DNA of 64,000 nt, from contig CM029387.1 of the NCBI GenBank assembly GCA_017165825.1, positions 2,106,236 through 2,170,235 on the forward strand, in the 5' to 3' direction. Every line of letters starts with the position of its first letter. The first letter of the stretch is position 1. Below the pieces are notes generated by a model. It was not told the origin of the DNA, did no database searches, and saw only the letters and a list, made by a program, of their open reading frames with translations. The translations under genes were made by a program, and so were the position numbers. Source of the DNA: Hepsetus odoe. Lineage: Eukaryota > Chordata > Actinopteri > Characiformes > Hepsetidae. Positions 23,854 to 64,000 of the stretch are shown here, one piece after another.

Positions 23854-24536
23854 ATTCCACCTTAACTGCTCTCACCTCTTTCCATCAAACTTCAAACTTG
23901 GCCTCTATTCCAATTTTTCATTTGGAGATACACCTTAAATGATGCTCACCCAGATGTCCCACTACACCGCTGATTGCAATCTTTGGTTCCACCTTAACTG
24001 ATGTTCCACCTTAATTCTAACTTCAAAAGAGGATGAAACTGACTTGTCCTTCCAATTGATCCGATCCACCTTAAATTCTATCACACCACCTGTTCGGCCT
24101 TATTCCAATCTTTGTTCCCACCTTAAAAGATGCTCCACCTTCATTTCAAAAGAGGCGTCAAACTTCATTAGAGTGATCTCATTAACAATGTCCCGGTCCA
24201 CCTTAAATTTGATCAGAGCGTACCACGAGGACCTTTTCTTAACCCGATCTTCGGTTCCACCTTAACTCTGACTCCATAGGAATGAAGTTGTCCTGCAATT
24301 CAAGTCTTCCGTTCCACCTTAAGTAGCGCTCCACCTTTTAGTTCTGAGCCTGAACTTTTCGGCTCCACCTTAAACGGCGCCTCAGGACCACCGCAGCGCC
24401 CCGCGCTCACACGGTAACGGCTGCAGCTTTTAAGGTGGAACGGAAAGTTCACGGTGAAGTTCACAAAAAAGTTCTGCTTTTCAGATGGAAACTTCGATTT
24501 TGCCCTCAATTCTGAGAGAAAATCCACCTTAAAGCT
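23854..24536. repeat. Dispersed array of about 14 TTCCACCTTAA motifs
   Basis: Copies of TTCCACCTTAA or one-base variants start near 23855, 23929, 23987, 24003, 24065, 24115, 24133, 24197, 24255, 24311, 24329, 24363 and 24522, with one inverted copy (TTAAGGTGGAA) at 24430. The spacers share TTCCAATC, TTTGGTTCC and CTTCAAA blocks, so part may be an old 50-60 base satellite. Confidence 0.85.
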
Positions 24537-24599
24537 TCTAAAAAGCGACCTTACCTTCCGAACAGGGTGCTCAGCTGTGAGACATGATCCTTAATATCG

Positions 24600-24730
24600 A
24601 GCGAGTTACTGTCAAACCGTCAAATCTGAGTATCAATAAACACACGATGACTCCGCCCACTTCGTGACGTTGCAAAAGGCCACGCCCACTAGGGGGCTTC
24701 AACTCAAATCACGTGGCTGTGCTTTAACTT
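24600..24730 (-). promoter_or_regulatory. Candidate acot11 promoter
   Basis: Just upstream of the proposed first exon lie a GC box (CCGCCC), a KLF-type CCACGCCC and a CRE-like GTGACGTTGCAA in about 60 bases. No TATA box is evident. Inferred from position and motifs. Confidence 0.5.
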
Positions 24731-25237
24731 GTACTAGCAGACCCTTATGACGCCAACCATCATGTCAAAAGGTGCTAAATGACTTAAGATGGAAACAGAT
24801 TTATCATGGAAAATTCTTCAGCAATTAAAAAAAATGCTCTATTTTATGTCAATTGTCTGCCTAAATACATTATTAAAGAGTATAAAACTCAATTATGATT
24901 ATTTTGATCAAATGATTAAGAAACAGATGAAATTTGAATAACTTGTGCAAAGTAACACGGTTTGATGCATAAATCAGTATCAGAAGCAGAGCAGTGTTTA
25001 TATATTATATCTTATTAAATTTTATTCATTTAAAAATATTTTAATTAATAATAGTTACCATTTAAAATATATATATATAAAGTACAGTTCATAAAAACAA
25101 ATACAAATTCATTCTATTCAGCTGACACAGACCTGGTTTAACTTCTGTAAAGGTTTATTCTGAAAGCAAACTTTTTCAAGGCTATTAAATTATTTCATCA
25201 TAAAGTGTAACTTCCGTGGACTCTGGTTAGAATCTTC
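24731..25237. other. acot11-ssbp3 intergenic, AT-rich part
   Basis: Very AT-rich sequence with a short TATATATATA run near 25068. No gene or element recognised. Confidence 0.5.
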
Positions 25238-26145
25238 TTCTTTTTATTTCAGCTGCTTCCATTTAGGGGTCACCACAGCAGATCAGCCATCTCCATGTCT
25301 TTCTGTCCTCTGCATGTCCTCTCACCACATCCATATACACTCCTGGACTTCTGGGTCCCACTTCCAGGTTTTTTTCTTCTGTCCAGATGTCACAACAAAT
25401 ACCTTTCTATCTGTCTGCCTCATCACTTCTGCAGTAGTTTCCCAGCCATTCCGTAGCTCTTCCCAGTGCCCGTGTTAACTCCTGCCTGAATTCCATCTTG
25501 CAGTCCCCCTTCTTCAGCTTCCCTCACTTGATCCTCGACTCTGTCCTCACTTTCCTCCTCTTCTTGACCTCCAAGGTCATCCTACAGACCACCATCCTGT
25601 GCTGTTTAGCTACACTCTCTGTCACTACTTTGCAGTCTCCGATCTCCTTCAGACTGACCCTCCTGCAACGGATATAATCCACCTGTGAGCATCTTCCTCC
25701 ACTCTTATACGTCACCCTGTGCTCCTCCCTCTTCTTAGAATAAGTATTAACTACATCCATTTCCATCCTTTTCACATCTACAACCATCTGACCTTCAGCA
25801 TTCCTCTCCTTGACACCATATCTACCCATCAACTCTTCATCACCTCTGTTCCTTCACCAACATGACCATTAAAATCTGCACCAATCACCACTCTCTCTCC
25901 CCTGGGTACACTCTCTATCACTTCATCTAACTCACTCCAGAACTCTTCTTTCTCTTCCATCTCACAACCAACTTGTGGAGCATAAGCACCAACAGCATTC
26001 ATCATCACACCTTCAACTTCCAGCTTCAGACTCATCACCCTCCCTGACACCCTCTTCACCTCCAAAACACTCTCCACATACTCTTCCTTCAGGATAACAC
26101 CTCCCCTATTCCTCCTTCCATCCACACCATGGTAGACCAGTTTAA
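25238..26145 (-). mobile_element. RTE-clade LINE fragment, endonuclease domain
   Basis: Minus-strand frames encode RGGVILKEEYVESVLEVKRV, AVGAYAPQVGCEMEEKEEFW and GERVVIGADFNGHVGEG, then after a frame break REEHRVTYKSGGRCSQVDYI and QHRMVVCRM. This is the APE-type endonuclease of RTE-like elements, with the catalytic-type GADFNGHVG. Frameshifts and the missing reverse transcriptase make it dead. Confidence 0.88.
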
Positions 26146-26879
26146 ACCCTCCTCCACCTGGCCTTTATTACCCTTCCATCTATTCTCTTGCGCTGTATTG
26201 CCCTACATTAATGTGTATCAAAACCGCCAGCTGGTTTTGCAGCATATACTGGGACACACACCATTTTGAATGTTGAAGCTCTGAACACTTCCCCTCATCC
26301 ACTACATAGGGAACAAGGAGCTAATTTGGGACAGATTTAATCTTCTCAATGCACCTCAGTGCAGAAGGCAGATATGTGCATAATATTTTAAGTTCATTTT
26401 AAAGTAAAGCCCTTATATAAGTGTGCACTAATATAATTCATAAAGAAATTTTCACTTAAATGAAGTACAGCCATAAAGTCAGACTGTAAATATTTCTGAG
26501 TCCAGCAGGTGGCGCTGCAGACCAAGAAAGGCTTCATAGGCGTGCCTTATATGTCAGTTTTACTTAAAAGTGAGCTGATATTGAAGTGATACAACTACAA
26601 AGTCCAGGACCTACTGTTGAAGGCAATCTCTGGCGTAGTCAGAACACACTGACTTAGTCCTCTTACGTATAGTAAAACAAGTGTAAGCAAACACGCAGAA
26701 ACATGCCGCGAAATGCACTCACACGAAGTATTTGTATTGCTATACTTGTAAGAAAAGCGTGGGTTAAAAATAGCACTAAAATTGAATGGAGCAACCAACA
26801 CACACACACACGCACACACACAAATCAACCCTTAAGACTAAACTCCAGTCCGATGTGGCGAAGATACACACCTTTGTAC

Positions 26880-27028
26880 GTAATAACCTGCTAAAGTCAC
26901 TGATTGGTGGATCCGCACGTCAATCACGTTGTCTCCGCCCACCCCTCTGTATGAGCGCAGGGTGGTTGAAGTGCTTTATCGCAGGATGGGGTCACCAGCG
27001 GGCAGCACGGTGACAGCTGGAGCCTGAG

Positions 27029-27063
<35 letters not shown>

Positions 27064-27064
27064 C
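26880..27064 (+). promoter_or_regulatory. Candidate ssbp3 promoter and 5' UTR
   Basis: Inverted CCAAT box (GATTGG, about 26902), GTCAATCACGTT, and a GC box (CCGCCC, about 26935) precede a 5' leader that ends with an AC repeat at 27031-27061 and then GTC before the ATG at 27065. No TATA box seen. Inferred from position. Confidence 0.5.
27030..27061 (+). repeat. AC microsatellite ending at base -4 of ssbp3
   Basis: About 15 AC units, then GTC, then the start codon. It lies in the 5' leader unless an unseen intron removes it. Confidence 0.95.
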
Positions 27065-62552
<35,488 letters not shown>

Positions 62553-64000
62553 CCTGCAAGCGCTCCAAAGTGGTCCAGGGCTGCAAAGAGAGTGGAAAAC
62601 ATCAGAGAACCATAATTTTGACTGAGAACAACCTGGAAAAAAACCTCCCACATACAACATGACTCACATATCGTCTTCAACACAGGGTGGACCGGAGACA
62701 GCTGATCTTTTGGACAGTCTTTTTTTTTTCTTTCAATGGATGTTGCTTTTGTCACACAGAAAATTGGCCACTTTGGTGCTGGAACTCTCCAAAAGCCACT
62801 CTAGGACCAAGTGGACGACACCAAAAACAGGAAAGACAGCCTAAAAACTTCTAATTTATCCACAACATTCCAGTAGACTACCTGAGGATGCCTTTGTCAA
62901 AATATTCTCCAGACATTTTTTCTGCATCCGCTGCCTTCAAAATCCTATTTTTTTGGGCTCCTGTTTGCTCTTTTCCGACTATACGAGGGACCATCGGTGA
63001 CCGAGGACATATCTTAAAGACGGACTCACCACTGGGAAAGATGACCCCTTCCATTATACGAAATGTCGTCGATTTATTTAAATGTAGATTATAAGCTACT
63101 ATCGGCTCCCCTTTGTTTGTTCTTTGCTACTTTTGTGATCGGTTTTTAGATTTAACAATCCATGAATTTTATAGTCCTTCTGTATATTACCTGTGTGTGA
63201 GATGTGCTTTATTGTATGTTACCCTCCCCTGAACACATAAACGCCCACAGGTAGGTATGAATAATGGGGTATATAATACGCTTGCTGGACTGCAAATTAA
63301 ACTGGGCTCTGTCCCCCAGTGTCTCCTCCTGTAGCTGTTCATAAGTTCGACATGCTTTCCCATTCAAACCAGTGAGGAACTCCTTGTTTAATTTTATCAA
63401 GACACGTTAGATCATGTGGCCACCACGTGTTGGCTTGATCAACGAGAGATCATTATTTGTATCCAGGCTAGTTCCGCAGCCTTCCTCAGAGTCTGGAGCT
63501 CATACAACAGAAGCAGTCAGCCTTCTCCTCCAAGTGAGCTGAGCAGTTCAGTGATGATAGGCAGGTGGAAGGATCCAAGACTAAAGAGGGAGAAAACTAG
63601 AAACATCCTAAAGGAGGGTGTATCAGAGCACTAAATATGAAAGCCAAAATTGGAGTCAACCCAAAATACTCAATTTTTAGCCTCTGCAGATCATTTCCAG
63701 TGTGTCTCCAGTAGGGCTGGTCCAAATTGTTCAAAACCACTTTATCATTGATGATAAAAACAGAGCAGACACTGTGTCCCCTTGACGTTTGATGGATCGT
63801 CCAAGATATGTAAGTTCGGCAACACCTGAAAACTATAAATCTTGGGTAAAGAACGATGCTAAAACCAGGAGCTCAGAGCCTCAAAGTGGATGGGACTTCT
63901 GGTGCTGCTTCCATCGTGATGCTGGTACTCAGGCTGGTAGCTCAAAAAGTTCTTTAGCTTGATACCCTCATTGCAGCTTTCCATGTTAAAAACCAGCAAA
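62553..64000 (+). other. ssbp3 3' UTR and downstream sequence
   Basis: Follows the stop at 62550-62552. No AATAAA was found; ATTAAA at 63296-63301 is the best weak signal. The transcript may end there or beyond the window. No further gene is recognised. Confidence 0.5.

Larger units (their letters stand above)
22045..24555 (-). other. acot11 5' intron and candidate non-coding first exon
   Basis: Before the start codon on minus there is an acceptor (TTTTGTCTCCAG ending at 22046), so the first coding exon begins about 22045. The best partner donor is GGAAG followed by GTAAGG at 24555/24554. That places a 5' UTR exon at about 24555-24610, with a short upstream frame ATGTCTCACAGCTGA. The intron holds an RTE fragment, a CT/GT tract and the CCACCTTAA motif array. 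Inferred from splice signals only. Confidence 0.55.

Noticed and set aside
23006..23875. Overlapping long frames rich in Ser/Leu/Val/Cys or Arg/Glu/Thr/His
   Set aside because: They come from CT/GT repeats. No family motif or splice support.
25238..26145. A functional endonuclease gene
   Set aside because: The RTE endonuclease frames are broken by shifts and the reverse transcriptase is missing.

Overview
This is vertebrate nuclear DNA, almost certainly from a teleost fish. Genes are split by GT-AG introns. The non-coding DNA is full of simple repeats, tRNA-derived SINEs with fish-type L2-related tails, HE1-like SINEs, L2- and RTE-clade LINE fragments, and a small inverted-repeat DNA transposon family. 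An otophysan fish (characin, catfish or electric-fish relatives) is a guess from the repeat style only. There are no bacterial features.

Four protein-coding genes can be assembled exon by exon. (1) lrrc53, + strand, about 331-4031, 5' end missing: a leucine-rich-repeat membrane protein. (2) fam151a, + strand, 5158-9063, 8 coding exons, 585 aa. (3) acot11, - strand, 22018 down to 11343, 15 coding exons, 579 aa: two hotdog thioesterase domains and a START lipid-binding domain. (4) ssbp3, + strand, 27065-62552, 18 coding exons, 374 aa: the LUFS-domain partner of LDB1, with a 25.8 kb fourth intron. All 15 acot11 exons and all 18 ssbp3 exons keep one reading frame across every junction; so do the eight of fam151a with the chosen exon 2 acceptor.

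The ssbp3 / acot11 / fam151a block, divergent then convergent, has the same order and orientation as human 1p32.3, which supports the assignments. In human, LRRC53 lies elsewhere on 1p. The genes are not an operon: ssbp3 is a nuclear transcription cofactor, acot11 a lipid-metabolic enzyme and fam151a a membrane protein of unknown activity.

The most interesting signals are non-coding. A 10-11 bp motif, TTCCACCTTAA, recurs about 14 times just inside the 5' end of acot11 and again, as a perfect 27-bp inverted repeat, just inside intron 1 of ssbp3. Simple repeats sit directly on functional junctions: a CA repeat four bases from the ssbp3 start codon, a CA repeat on the donor of the ssbp3 cassette exon, a TG repeat forming an acceptor tract, and a minisatellite that has copied the acot11 exon 3 acceptor. 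A composite SINE with a perfect 20-bp target duplication and a TA-flanked MITE family are also visible.
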